Origin: Nitrospirae bacterium MYbin6
Lineage (GTDB): Bacteria; Nitrospirota; Thermodesulfovibrionia; Thermodesulfovibrionales; Magnetobacteriaceae
Reading direction: 5' to 3'
DNA: 64,000 nt
NCBI GenBank assembly: GCA_002753305.1
Contig: PEAC01000004.1
Location: 1 to 64,000 of the forward strand
In this document: positions 51,796-59,773 of the stretch, one piece after another
How positions within the stretch are numbered: the first letter of the stretch is position 1
Layout of the letters: the number at the start of each line of letters is the position of its first letter
Translations under genes and position numbers: made by a program
Notes under the pieces: generated by a model
Databases searched by the model: none
The model's input: only the letters and a program-made list of their open reading frames with translations
What the model was told of the DNA's origin: nothing

Positions 51796-51966
51796 AGGGG
51801 CTTTAAACGCTGTGTTCATATAAATAAATCTGTCCCCTTTATGTCCCCTTAGCATATGTAACATCATAATATTGCTGTGAATATGTAATGCGATCGCAAT
51901 ATTAGGGGCTACACTATACTATCTTTAGCCCCAACATCCTCATCGTAGTACTGATACTATCGTTAT

Positions 51967-52674
51967 TTACTTAATAACATTTTTTTTCACTACAATCTCG
52001 CGAAGTTCGTCTATCTCATCTATTAATATTAAATATTCTTGTATTTTAAATTTGTTTTTCTTGTACATATATTCCCTGAGTATTTGTTTTAGCTTCTGGT
52101 AACAGATAGTCGGATTTATAGTTTTACCAATAAACATTGGCACTATTGATACTGCTATCAAATAAATCATACTTGCATAATATGTCCATGGTTCTATCTT
52201 GTCCCACCCGTATTTAGCATTTATTATCGGGAACAATATAATTGGAAATAAATAAATAAATACAATAACTAATATAGTGGTTATATCACTTATAGAATCA
52301 TATTTATGCTTTTTCTTGTCGAGTGATGACAATATCATCTCTTTTTCATTCAATATAATACTCTGTTTCTGTAATTCATGCTTTTCACTTAACATCATGT
52401 AATTATCCTTTTGATTGGATAATTCACTTTCTTTTTGTAATAATGCTTTATTCGCATTACTCAATTTATTATTGAGTATATTTTTATCTTCTATGGCTCT
52501 TTCTAACATTTTTCTTTCCTTTTTCTTCTTGTCTAATAGCTGCCTCTCTAAAGCTGCCTTATCTTCTGTTAGTAGATTATTTTCGTTTATCAGCTCTGAT
52601 TCGACAAGATTATTAAAACTATCTTCATCTTTTGTCTGACTTAATTGATCTATAAGTAGCGTATTAGACAGCAT
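51967..52674 (-). CDS. 3' fragment of broken PIN-domain gene: coiled coil with two transmembrane helices
   Basis: Residues 1-110 are a Lys/Glu/Leu-rich coiled coil; two hydrophobic helices follow (about 128-150 and 165-185) and a basic C-terminal tail. The coding frame extends upstream of the ATG through KLLAKLASYAEISEKTAEK and joins the 217-codon fragment if one A is added to the run of five at about 52735. It is therefore most likely the C-terminal part of one disrupted protein of about 758 aa, not an independent gene. AT-rich, unlike flanking genes. Confidence 0.6.
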   Translation of the reverse strand: MLSNTLLIDQLSQTKDEDSFNNLVESELINENNLLTEDKAALERQLLDKKKKERKMLERAIEDKNILNNKLSNANKALLQKESELSNQKDNYMMLSEKHELQKQSIILNEKEMILSSLDKKKHKYDSISDITTILVIVFIYLFPIILFPIINAKYGWDKIEPWTYYASMIYLIAVSIVPMFIGKTINPTICYQKLKQILREYMYKKNKFKIQEYLILIDEIDELREIVVKKNVIK

Positions 52675-52712
52675 TTTTTCAGCAGTCTTCTCGCTGATTT
52701 CGGCATACGATG

Positions 52713-53366
52713 CTAATTTAGCAAGTAGTTTTTACAAGTAGACGATGCTGTTGCGTTTAATGCCAGGAATTCAGGAATTGCAAATGTTTGAGCAAATGCT
52801 CTATCACAATCATGATCTGATGGTACGTAAAGTTTAAGTATCTGCCAGAATAAACTAGGTAGTATTGAACAGGGTTCGATCTGTTTGTTTCTGCTATCTA
52901 GCCAGTCAAACCTATATAATTTATAATCCATTGTAAGAATAAGAGCACCAGCTTCAAGAGAGCCCCTATATGCTGTACGTTGGTTACGAACAAAATCCAA
53001 AAGTGTAGCATCATGAAATACGGTATTATATGCCTTTTGTTTATTATTGGTTCCCACATTTAATTTATCGAGAAATATTTTATAGTCAGAATATAAATTA
53101 GTACGTTCTTCAAGCCTTTCATCGTTTATTTGATCTTTGAATAATTTAATGTCTTTATCCTCTAATAGTACATCAGTATGTTTATATTTATTTAAAAACG
53201 AATCTACACTTATAATATTATCCTTGTTAATATTATGGTACTTCAACTCAATTCCTGTTAAAAATGGTAATTTCGTACTTACGGCAGCTCTGCTTATGCT
53301 TTGCGACCAATACCTTGATTTAAGGTCATCGCTGTAAAAATTAATTGTTGACATCATTTCTTTCAA
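52713..53366 (-). CDS. Middle fragment of broken PIN-domain gene
   Basis: Reading upstream of its first ATG, the frame encodes FELKYHPATLKEMMSTINF, which continues the PIN domain begun in the next fragment. HDATLLDFVRNQR and ALILTMDYKLYRFD look like the second and third acidic-residue motifs of PIN-type ribonucleases. The fragment ends at a frameshift in a run of A residues. On its own it lacks the first catalytic Asp, so it cannot be functional unless frames are joined. Confidence 0.6.
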   Translation of the reverse strand: MKEMMSTINFYSDDLKSRYWSQSISRAAVSTKLPFLTGIELKYHNINKDNIISVDSFLNKYKHTDVLLEDKDIKLFKDQINDERLEERTNLYSDYKIFLDKLNVGTNNKQKAYNTVFHDATLLDFVRNQRTAYRGSLEAGALILTMDYKLYRFDWLDSRNKQIEPCSILPSLFWQILKLYVPSDHDCDRAFAQTFAIPEFLALNATASSTCKNYLLN

Positions 53367-53383
53367 TGTTGCTGGATGATATT

Positions 53384-54241
53384 TCAGCTCAAAAGGAAAA
53401 GAATGTTTTTTATAGCACTAATTAATTCATTAATAGGATGGTGAAATGTTTGTTCATTAAAATCTATAACGCTTAATAATACATTTGTGTCAAGATAAAG
53501 TGTTAAAGGAGATAGATTCTCTCTTAATTTATTCGATACACTTGGATCGACAGATAAAGCAAAATAGCTAACAGAACCATTTGCCAGATGTATTATATAT
53601 TCCTCCCTATTTTCATCATGTGTCTGAGAAGATAAAAACTGATAAATCTCATTTCGTATTACATCATGATGTCTTGGTTCAACATTATTTTCTACTGCTT
53701 CACTCAATAAAGATGTCAAGCTTTCATCATGTTCTGGTGCAGTTTCAGTATTAGGGTCAAGCAAAGATACAGTTTGCACCCCATGCCTTCTAAATGCGCG
53801 TAACAAGTATGCTTTAAGAGCTGACCATGCGCTATCCTGATCTATAGTTGGATCGCTAATCTGCAGATCAGAAAGCCATTTATTTTTTACATTATTTTCA
53901 ATATTATGAATATATTCTATTCGCCTTATATATTCATTTACTAAGGTAGAAGAATGATTATGAGAATAACAAGTAGAGTCAATATGCAAAATACTATTTT
54001 CTTTTACTAAATCATTAATGCAGCTCTTGATTAGATTCTCAGATATTAGCAGTCCAAAACGATCACTAATAATCTGAGCAACTATTTTCTCATTTATGAT
54101 ATTTATTTCTTTATTAAGAATGAAGCATAGCAATACAAGCCGCTTAGTTGCTTCATAGTTATCAAACACTTCATTAATAACTGCAAAGTTACACATTTGC
54201 TCAAATGCTAAACTAAAGTTCAGAGTTTTAGTTATTTCCAT
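53384..54241 (-). CDS. 5' fragment of broken PIN-domain gene
   Basis: 285 codons: an unrecognised alpha-helical N-terminal region (about 1-230) followed by the start of a PIN domain with LTLYLDTNVLLSVIDF, the first catalytic Asp motif. The frame ends at TGA a few codons later, where adding one T to the run at about 53390 would continue into the 217-codon fragment. Together the three pieces would encode a membrane-tethered PIN nuclease-like protein, perhaps a defence or mobile-element gene given the AT-rich base composition. Confidence 0.6.
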   Translation of the reverse strand: MEITKTLNFSLAFEQMCNFAVINEVFDNYEATKRLVLLCFILNKEINIINEKIVAQIISDRFGLLISENLIKSCINDLVKENSILHIDSTCYSHNHSSTLVNEYIRRIEYIHNIENNVKNKWLSDLQISDPTIDQDSAWSALKAYLLRAFRRHGVQTVSLLDPNTETAPEHDESLTSLLSEAVENNVEPRHHDVIRNEIYQFLSSQTHDENREEYIIHLANGSVSYFALSVDPSVSNKLRENLSPLTLYLDTNVLLSVIDFNEQTFHHPINELISAIKNILFLLS

Positions 54242-54336
54242 AATATCAGTCGACCTCCATTGTCATGTATAAAACCAATATGCCTAATAATAAGGAGCAT
54301 ACAAAAATGAAAGACTAGTCTCATTACCAACCTAAA

Positions 54337-54481
54337 TAGGGACAGCGACTGGTTACGGCGATTCTGGCCAGGTAACCAAATAACGGTCACTCTGTCCCAG
54401 GTCTCTGTCCAAAGAATAGGTCGCTGTCCCTAGTTTATCCTAGTTTATCCCTCCTAGTTTATCCCTGTCCCTAGTTTATCC
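54337..54481. repeat. Inverted repeat plus tandem 10-mers, REP/RAYT-like remnant
   Basis: TAGGGACAGCGAC (54337-54349) and GTCGCTGTCCCTA (54420-54432) are perfect inverted copies about 70 bases apart, with partial CTGTCCCAG and CTGTCC copies between. TAGTTTATCC then occurs four times (54431, 54441, 54455, 54472). GGGACAG-type palindromes are typical of REP elements mobilised by RAYT transposases; no transposase gene is present here. Confidence 0.55.
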
Positions 54482-54488
54482 CAGGCAT

Positions 54489-55604
54489 TTATTTGTTGCT
54501 ATAGCTAATGGCCGTCTTTCCAAAGCGGACGCCGGCTTTCGTTGTAGCGTCATAGTCCCATACCATGTCGTAAGCGATTTGGAAATATCCGTTTTCGCCC
54601 CAGTTCGGCCCCCAACTGTTTTTGACAATGAAATACTGGCCGTCGTCACTGTATCCTACAACCAGGACAGCGTGCCCACCCTCTTTTTTGGCTGATTTGA
54701 CCCTTGAGTATATACCACTTTTGTAATGTTTTGTGAAGTCTGAATAACACCTCATGGAGACTACTACAGGGCCGTTATTGGCTATTGCACGTTTTATTTC
54801 ATGGCATCTTGAGTTTTTGTCACAGTTTGTTGCCGTAGTGTCGCCGCCAATGATGTTCACTTTATTAAAGAGATACCTCGCGCTGCTGTTATTAAACCAA
54901 CCAGAGCAGGCCTGGGAACAGGCCACCCCCACGCCCTGATATATAAAACATGAGGCGCTCACAGTGCCGTTGTCTGCAAGAAAGGAGGAGGCCTTCTTTG
55001 GCGAGCCGCCTTTACAGGATCCTGCCCCGCTGCATGACACCAAAATCTGCTCCGATAGATTGATATCAGACCCGGGAGTGTTAGTCGTTATCTGTACATA
55101 GGACTCAAGGGCGGCGGTAGTTGAAAATGCCCAGCAGGAGCCGCATTTAGCAGTGTTATCATTCACCAGGTAATTCCACTCCTGATTCTTGACAGGCGTA
55201 ACATAGCTGATACCACTTATGTTGTCCCAGTTGATGGATCTGGGTAAGGTAGTGTTGTCCAGAGTAAAGGCCATCGCAGCATTTGCATCAACGTCATCAT
55301 CTGGAGAATCGTTGCCAAAATAATACTGCAATTCCTCATCAGAAAGCCCCGATAGTTTTGTGATGCCGGCCACCCAGCGCTTTCCCTCAGATACAATATC
55401 CCGTTGGATTTGCTCAAGTTCGGACGACGTACGCCCGCTCATAGCAGGTACAATATTTAAGGCGGCAGGCGCTCCCGTATATGCCGGAGTGCCGGAGTTA
55501 GAGGAGTTGTCTGAACTCCCGCATGAATAAAAGGCAACTACAAGTAAAGCCATCGCCATGATTGCAATAGCTATGCGAATTCCATTTATTTTTTTCATTT
55601 TCAA
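54489..55604 (-). CDS. Papain-like (C1A) cysteine protease, lipoprotein
   Basis: A hydrophobic leader ending in VAFYSCGSS suggests lipid attachment at a cysteine near residue 28. The propeptide-like region (about 40-125) precedes the catalytic domain: CGSCWAFSTTAALES (active Cys), GGHAVLVVGYSDD (His) and VKNSWGPNWGENGYF (Asn). NQEWNYL replaces the usual NQGxCGS oxyanion region. 371 aa. Highly similar to the gene at 57819-58922, from which it is separated by one divergent gene. Likely exported, acting on extracytoplasmic proteins. Confidence 0.9.
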   Translation of the reverse strand: MKMKKINGIRIAIAIMAMALLVVAFYSCGSSDNSSNSGTPAYTGAPAALNIVPAMSGRTSSELEQIQRDIVSEGKRWVAGITKLSGLSDEELQYYFGNDSPDDDVDANAAMAFTLDNTTLPRSINWDNISGISYVTPVKNQEWNYLVNDNTAKCGSCWAFSTTAALESYVQITTNTPGSDINLSEQILVSCSGAGSCKGGSPKKASSFLADNGTVSASCFIYQGVGVACSQACSGWFNNSSARYLFNKVNIIGGDTTATNCDKNSRCHEIKRAIANNGPVVVSMRCYSDFTKHYKSGIYSRVKSAKKEGGHAVLVVGYSDDGQYFIVKNSWGPNWGENGYFQIAYDMVWDYDATTKAGVRFGKTAISYSNK

Positions 55605-55748
55605 ACTCTCCTTGCTCCGGCGATTTAAAGTAACTCAAGAGTCCCTCACAAACTATATCAGAACGTTTTTAAATTAGCAATAATTATTTTTTGAAGTAAG
55701 CCTGAAATATGCTATAGTATGTAAACTGGAGATAAATAGGAGGAGGCA

Positions 55749-55865
55749 ATGAGAAATGGCGTTTCCTCTTCAGAGAAAAAAATCTTCGATTATCTGAACC
55801 ATCGGGTCAGGATATTAAATCAAATCTTAGTCGCCAAAGGAAGACAGATATGGAGAGACTCATAA
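55749..55865 (+). CDS. Possible 38-residue leader peptide
   Basis: A short frame with a perfect ribosome site (AGGAGGAG four bases before ATG) runs to a TAA 16 bases inside the next gene, which starts at 55850 in another frame. The peptide is basic and hydrophilic and unlike any family I know. The overlap suggests translational coupling of the lipoprotein gene. It could be chance. Confidence 0.35.
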   Translation: MRNGVSSSEKKIFDYLNHRVRILNQILVAKGRQIWRDS

Positions 55866-57709
55866 GATACATATTCATGGTAGCAGCGGGGCTGGCCGTA
55901 GTATCATTTGTATGCGCCTGTGGCAGCGGCAGCAGTTCATCATCCGATCAAGGCAACATAAACTCCGGTATATTGGCAACGAACTACGGTAGCGGTTTCT
56001 CATACATGCAGGGCAATGTGCGCTCCGGTGCAGTCGAGTCGAGATTCGTTGGCAAGACAACCGTGAATCTCTTCCAGATTGTAAGCGGAATACCTTTGCC
56101 AACTCCTTTTTCTACAGCCCAGACTGATAACACGGGACTCTTCAGCATTGCCGTGCCACTGGACAACAGCCCATTTCTCATAGTAGCAACCGGACTGTAT
56201 GGCCCTCCGACAGGCCAAAACGGCCAGAATATAACAGTGTCGTTGAGCGCTGCGGCTGTCAATGCCGAATCATTTCCTGCAACTATTACCTTATTGTCAC
56301 AGGCGGCGGCCAATTACGCCCTAACCCTGGGGGGCCTGACTCCCGATAATATTATAAAGGCAGGTGAGATGATTACCAGCTATGCCCTTAGCGTCGACCC
56401 ACTGATAACCCCCGTGATTGATTACACGTCATCGCAGAGTGCCCTTGCCAATGGCGCTCAGAGGCTCTTATCCGCTGAGTTTGGCGCGCTCTATTTCTTT
56501 CAGCAGGCACAAGGATACACGCCTGGCGAGGTAGTCGATGCCATCGTGGCCAGTCTCACTAGCGGCGCCACCATACTGTCAACAAAAGGTGGTGGATACA
56601 TCGAAGATAGTACTGATCCAATATCAAGGCCAACGGATAATGTCTTTGCCGACTCCGCCGGAGGTATTCACCGGGACTTCTATAAATTCCTCGAAAGTGA
56701 CTCAAACGCTACGGGACTGAAAAACCTGAATGATTTTATCTCCGCCTTGCAGCAGCCAATGAGTTCACAACAGACCACAACGACTTGCACCACGCCACAA
56801 AAAGATAATTCCACAGCACGCAATGCATTGAGACAATCACACGTACAGAATTGGCAGTCAACAGGCAAAGTAAAGTCGTACTGGGGACCAAAGGCCGCAT
56901 CTCTGCCCTACATATCTGTACCGCCAGGTTGTGACTGCAAGGAGTGGAAGACACAACAGGTACTTTCGGCTATTGATATGTACGTCAAAATGGGTATCAA
57001 CTACTGCCATCATCACATACCAGGATGGACGCCTCCTGCCGAATTCCGTATATCGGGCACCTGTAGTTCGAAAAATACCACGGATAATGGAACTATGTTG
57101 TGGCAAGGGGTGGATTGTTCCAACTTCACCTCATGGTACTACAATATTGCACTGGGGGTAGCAAAGGGTAGCAAATCACTCAACAGTGACATAGCTACCC
57201 AGGCATGTGAAGCTAACGACAACACATCGCCTGTGAAAGACCCTAACAACACAAGCTGCTATATAGACGGCGCTCCAGGAGTGGTACTTAACTACAATAA
57301 TCAAAACTTCGATAACATAAGCAGCAAACTTCAAGCTGGCGACCTCCTTTACATCATGGGAGGTAGTGGCAGCGACAAGATCACACACGTCATCACCTGG
57401 ACGGGAAAGAAAGTAGGCACTGGCGCCAATGAGATACCAGAGTCATCGCTGGCACCGGATGCTAAGAGTTATCTCGGAACTGGACAGAAGCTTGCCGGCT
57501 CATGGGTCATTGCCGACAGCCACTACGCAGGCCCCGGCTACAGGCCCTTTGTTGGTTGGTACCGCAACAGTCTCTCGCACATCCGCCGCATCATCGGCCA
57601 GGCTAACGTACCGGCGGCGGATATTATCGATCCATCGAAAAGTACAGATTTCGTCTATCTGTATGGGGGCACAGATAATGCGACTTGTTGGCGCAAGTCG
57701 TTCAATTGA
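55850..57709 (+). CDS. Lipoprotein with NlpC/P60-like C-terminal domain
   Basis: Signal peptide with lipobox-like VCACGSGSSSSS (lipid Cys near residue 24). The N-terminal 300 residues include a carboxypeptidase-regulatory-like stretch and helical regions without clear motifs. The C-terminal part contains VDCSNFTSWYYNIALG (candidate catalytic Cys), LQAGDLLYIMGG and ITHVITWTGK (candidate His), the order seen in NlpC/P60 and CHAP cysteine peptidases that cleave cell-wall peptides or amides. 619 aa. Sits between, and divergent to, two papain-like protease genes. Confidence 0.7.
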   Translation: MERLIRYIFMVAAGLAVVSFVCACGSGSSSSSDQGNINSGILATNYGSGFSYMQGNVRSGAVESRFVGKTTVNLFQIVSGIPLPTPFSTAQTDNTGLFSIAVPLDNSPFLIVATGLYGPPTGQNGQNITVSLSAAAVNAESFPATITLLSQAAANYALTLGGLTPDNIIKAGEMITSYALSVDPLITPVIDYTSSQSALANGAQRLLSAEFGALYFFQQAQGYTPGEVVDAIVASLTSGATILSTKGGGYIEDSTDPISRPTDNVFADSAGGIHRDFYKFLESDSNATGLKNLNDFISALQQPMSSQQTTTTCTTPQKDNSTARNALRQSHVQNWQSTGKVKSYWGPKAASLPYISVPPGCDCKEWKTQQVLSAIDMYVKMGINYCHHHIPGWTPPAEFRISGTCSSKNTTDNGTMLWQGVDCSNFTSWYYNIALGVAKGSKSLNSDIATQACEANDNTSPVKDPNNTSCYIDGAPGVVLNYNNQNFDNISSKLQAGDLLYIMGGSGSDKITHVITWTGKKVGTGANEIPESSLAPDAKSYLGTGQKLAGSWVIADSHYAGPGYRPFVGWYRNSLSHIRRIIGQANVPAADIIDPSKSTDFVYLYGGTDNATCWRKSFN

Positions 57710-57818
57710 AATGACAGCGCGTTGATAGTTCATAGGGGAGGTGGCGTCTGCCCCCTCCCTTGGCTACCGCCTCCGGTGTATTGTCCATATTAGCGGTGCT
57801 CCATTTAATGCGTAGCGT

Positions 57819-58922
57819 TTAGTTATATCCATAGGCCATCTTTCCAAAGTGGACGCCGACTTTCGATGTCGGGTCTGAATGGTCGAAGTCCCATACCATG
57901 TCGTAGGCTATCCGGAAGAAACCGCTCTCGCCCCAGTCAGTTCCCCAGCTGTTTTTGACGATAAAATACTGGCCGTCGTTGTTATATCCTACGACCAGGA
58001 CATAGTGCCCACCCTCCATGGTTGCTGAACTGACTCTTGAGTATATTCCGCTTTTGTAATGCAGAAGGTCTGAATAAACCCTCATCCAAATCACAATGGG
58101 GCCGGTCTTGGCTATGGCTGATTTCATGCCACCGCATCTTGAGTTGGCATCGCAGTTTGTTACCGTAGTATTGTCTCCTATGACGTAGAAGCTATTAAAG
58201 CGAGCCCTCTGTACGTTGTTTTGAAACCAATCGGGGCAGGCCTGTGAACAGGGCAGCTGTTGAGCCTGGTATTGAAAGCAATATGCCCCAAGAGTACCGT
58301 TGTCTCTAAGAAACTTTGAGGTCTTATATATGTCGCCACCTTTGCTGCAGTTTCCGGCCCCGCTGCATGATACCACTATCTGTTCAGACAGATTGATATT
58401 TGACCCTGGGGAGTTAGTTTTAATCTGCACCTGGGACTCAAGGGCTGCGGTAGTGGAAAACGCCCAGCATGAGCCGCAGCGAGATAAATTATCTCCCATC
58501 AGGTAGTTCCACGCCTGGTTCTTTACGGGCGTAACATAGTTGGCGCCGTTATTGTTTCGCCAGTCGAAGGAGGCGGCTAAGTTGGTATTATCCTGTGTAA
58601 AGACCATCGTAGCGTTGTCATGTGCAGGCTCCTCGCCACCGAGATAATACTGCCTTTCCTCCTTAGAAAGTACTGATAGCGTTGTGGTACCGGCCACCCA
58701 GTTCTTCCCCTCTGAGGCAATAGCCTGTTGGATATGCTCAAGTTCGGACAATGTACGCGCGTTTATCGCAGTCGAAGTGTATAAGGCAGCAGGAGTGCCC
58801 GTATATGCGGGGGTGTTGGAGTTAGAGGAGTTGCCTGAACCCCCGCATGAATAGAGGGTAACTACAAGTGAAGCCATCACAATGATACCAATAACTACGA
58901 GAATCCCCACAATTTTTTTCAT
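57819..58922 (-). CDS. Papain-like (C1A) cysteine protease, lipoprotein (paralogue)
   Basis: Same architecture as the gene at 54489-55604: lipoprotein-like leader (VTLYSCGGSG), propeptide-like region, CGSCWAFSTTAALES, GGHYVLVVGYNND and VKNSWGTDWGESGFF. The catalytic Cys, His and Asn are all present. Sequence matches are near-continuous along the whole length, so the pair arose by tandem duplication followed by insertion of, or around, the NlpC-like gene. 367 aa. Confidence 0.9.
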   Translation of the reverse strand: MKKIVGILVVIGIIVMASLVVTLYSCGGSGNSSNSNTPAYTGTPAALYTSTAINARTLSELEHIQQAIASEGKNWVAGTTTLSVLSKEERQYYLGGEEPAHDNATMVFTQDNTNLAASFDWRNNNGANYVTPVKNQAWNYLMGDNLSRCGSCWAFSTTAALESQVQIKTNSPGSNINLSEQIVVSCSGAGNCSKGGDIYKTSKFLRDNGTLGAYCFQYQAQQLPCSQACPDWFQNNVQRARFNSFYVIGDNTTVTNCDANSRCGGMKSAIAKTGPIVIWMRVYSDLLHYKSGIYSRVSSATMEGGHYVLVVGYNNDGQYFIVKNSWGTDWGESGFFRIAYDMVWDFDHSDPTSKVGVHFGKMAYGYN

Positions 58923-59036
58923 CTCAAACTCTCCCTGCTCCAGTGATTAAAGGTAACTATTAATTCTTCGCGCAATTATACCAGAACGCCTTTATATTGG
59001 CAATAAGTGAATGTCACCCATTACGCCGGTACCACA

Positions 59037-59480
59037 TCATTCAAGGTTAGCCAGGTCTGCCAAATCCCCTGGCCGCCCTGCCGCGCGTTTATTGGCTTTC
59101 AGACATTCTAAGCCAATGATGTTCAACTCAATGCCGCTATCCATGGTTGTTATGCGCTGTTGGTAGCAATCAGCGAATTCCACACCGTCCACTGTCGTCA
59201 GGATATCTATACGTACCGGCGGGAACCCTAATTGAATGATATTTCCCGGAGTTAAGAAATCTTCCAATCGTAATCCAAAGGAGGAAAAGCCAAAATCATC
59301 CACTACACAGATCATCTTTTCAGCGTTTTCTTCAGTGGCCCTTATCCAAATATCCAAATCACCAGTATAACGGGGGTGGCCATGGAAACCTACCGCATAG
59401 CCGCCAACAATAAGGTATTCAACCTCTTTGCCGATTAATAATCCGACAAACTCTCTGAAGTCCGGGTGTAATATCGCCAT
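59037..59480 (-). CDS. Nucleotidyltransferase-family protein (AbiEii/MNT-like)
   Basis: Nucleotidyltransferase fold with VGGYAVGFHGHPRYTGDLDIWI (GG and DxD metal-binding motif) and RIDILTTVDGVEF with the third Asp; C-terminal LECLKANKRAAGRPGDLADL is typical of this small family, which transfers AMP or acts as toxin in MNT/HEPN or AbiE-like systems. 147 aa from ATG 59480; an upstream TTG is less likely. Overlaps the small gene before it, in another frame, by 62 bases. Confidence 0.82.
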   Translation of the reverse strand: MAILHPDFREFVGLLIGKEVEYLIVGGYAVGFHGHPRYTGDLDIWIRATEENAEKMICVVDDFGFSSFGLRLEDFLTPGNIIQLGFPPVRIDILTTVDGVEFADCYQQRITTMDSGIELNIIGLECLKANKRAAGRPGDLADLANLE

Positions 59481-59613
59481 GGTATTGGTTACGGAGCATC
59501 TCAATAGCCTGAAGGCGTTCGCTCATCGGCCTGCTTCGCCAATACTGGCAATCGGAAGCCGCTTCGCCCAAAGGGACAACCTTCACATGTTTTTTTATTC
59601 TCTCCATCTCCAT
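59419..59613 (-). CDS. Small partner protein of the nucleotidyltransferase
   Basis: 64 residues. The stretch YWRSRPMSERLQAIEMLRNQY is the conserved core of short proteins regularly encoded just before this type of nucleotidyltransferase, with GLQRVCRII at the end. It is probably an antitoxin-like or regulatory partner. The ATG at 59613 is chosen; another ATG two codons on is equally possible. Divergent from the penicillin-binding protein gene. Confidence 0.7.
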   Translation of the reverse strand: MEMERIKKHVKVVPLGEAASDCQYWRSRPMSERLQAIEMLRNQYHGDITPGLQRVCRIINRQRG

Positions 59614-59737
59614 TATTATGACACGAAAGCGGTCCTTTTTGCCAGATAGGAAACTATGGGACATATTTATTTATTGTTCAGTTGCTGATGTTTACTCAGG
59701 CCGGAATAATTTCACCGTAGTAAGTTTAATAGCGCAT

Positions 59738-59767
59738 AAGACAGCGGGCCGTGTGTTTTGTTATAAT
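59738..59767 (+). promoter_or_regulatory. Promoter of the PBP gene, predicted leaderless
   Basis: AAGACA (59738-59743), an 18-bp spacer and a perfect TATAAT (59762-59767) are followed by six bases and the GTG at 59774. The spacing of -10 box to start codon is identical to that of hisG, so transcription would begin at the start codon. No ribosome site is present. Confidence 0.5.
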
Positions 59768-59773
59768 TGCGGT

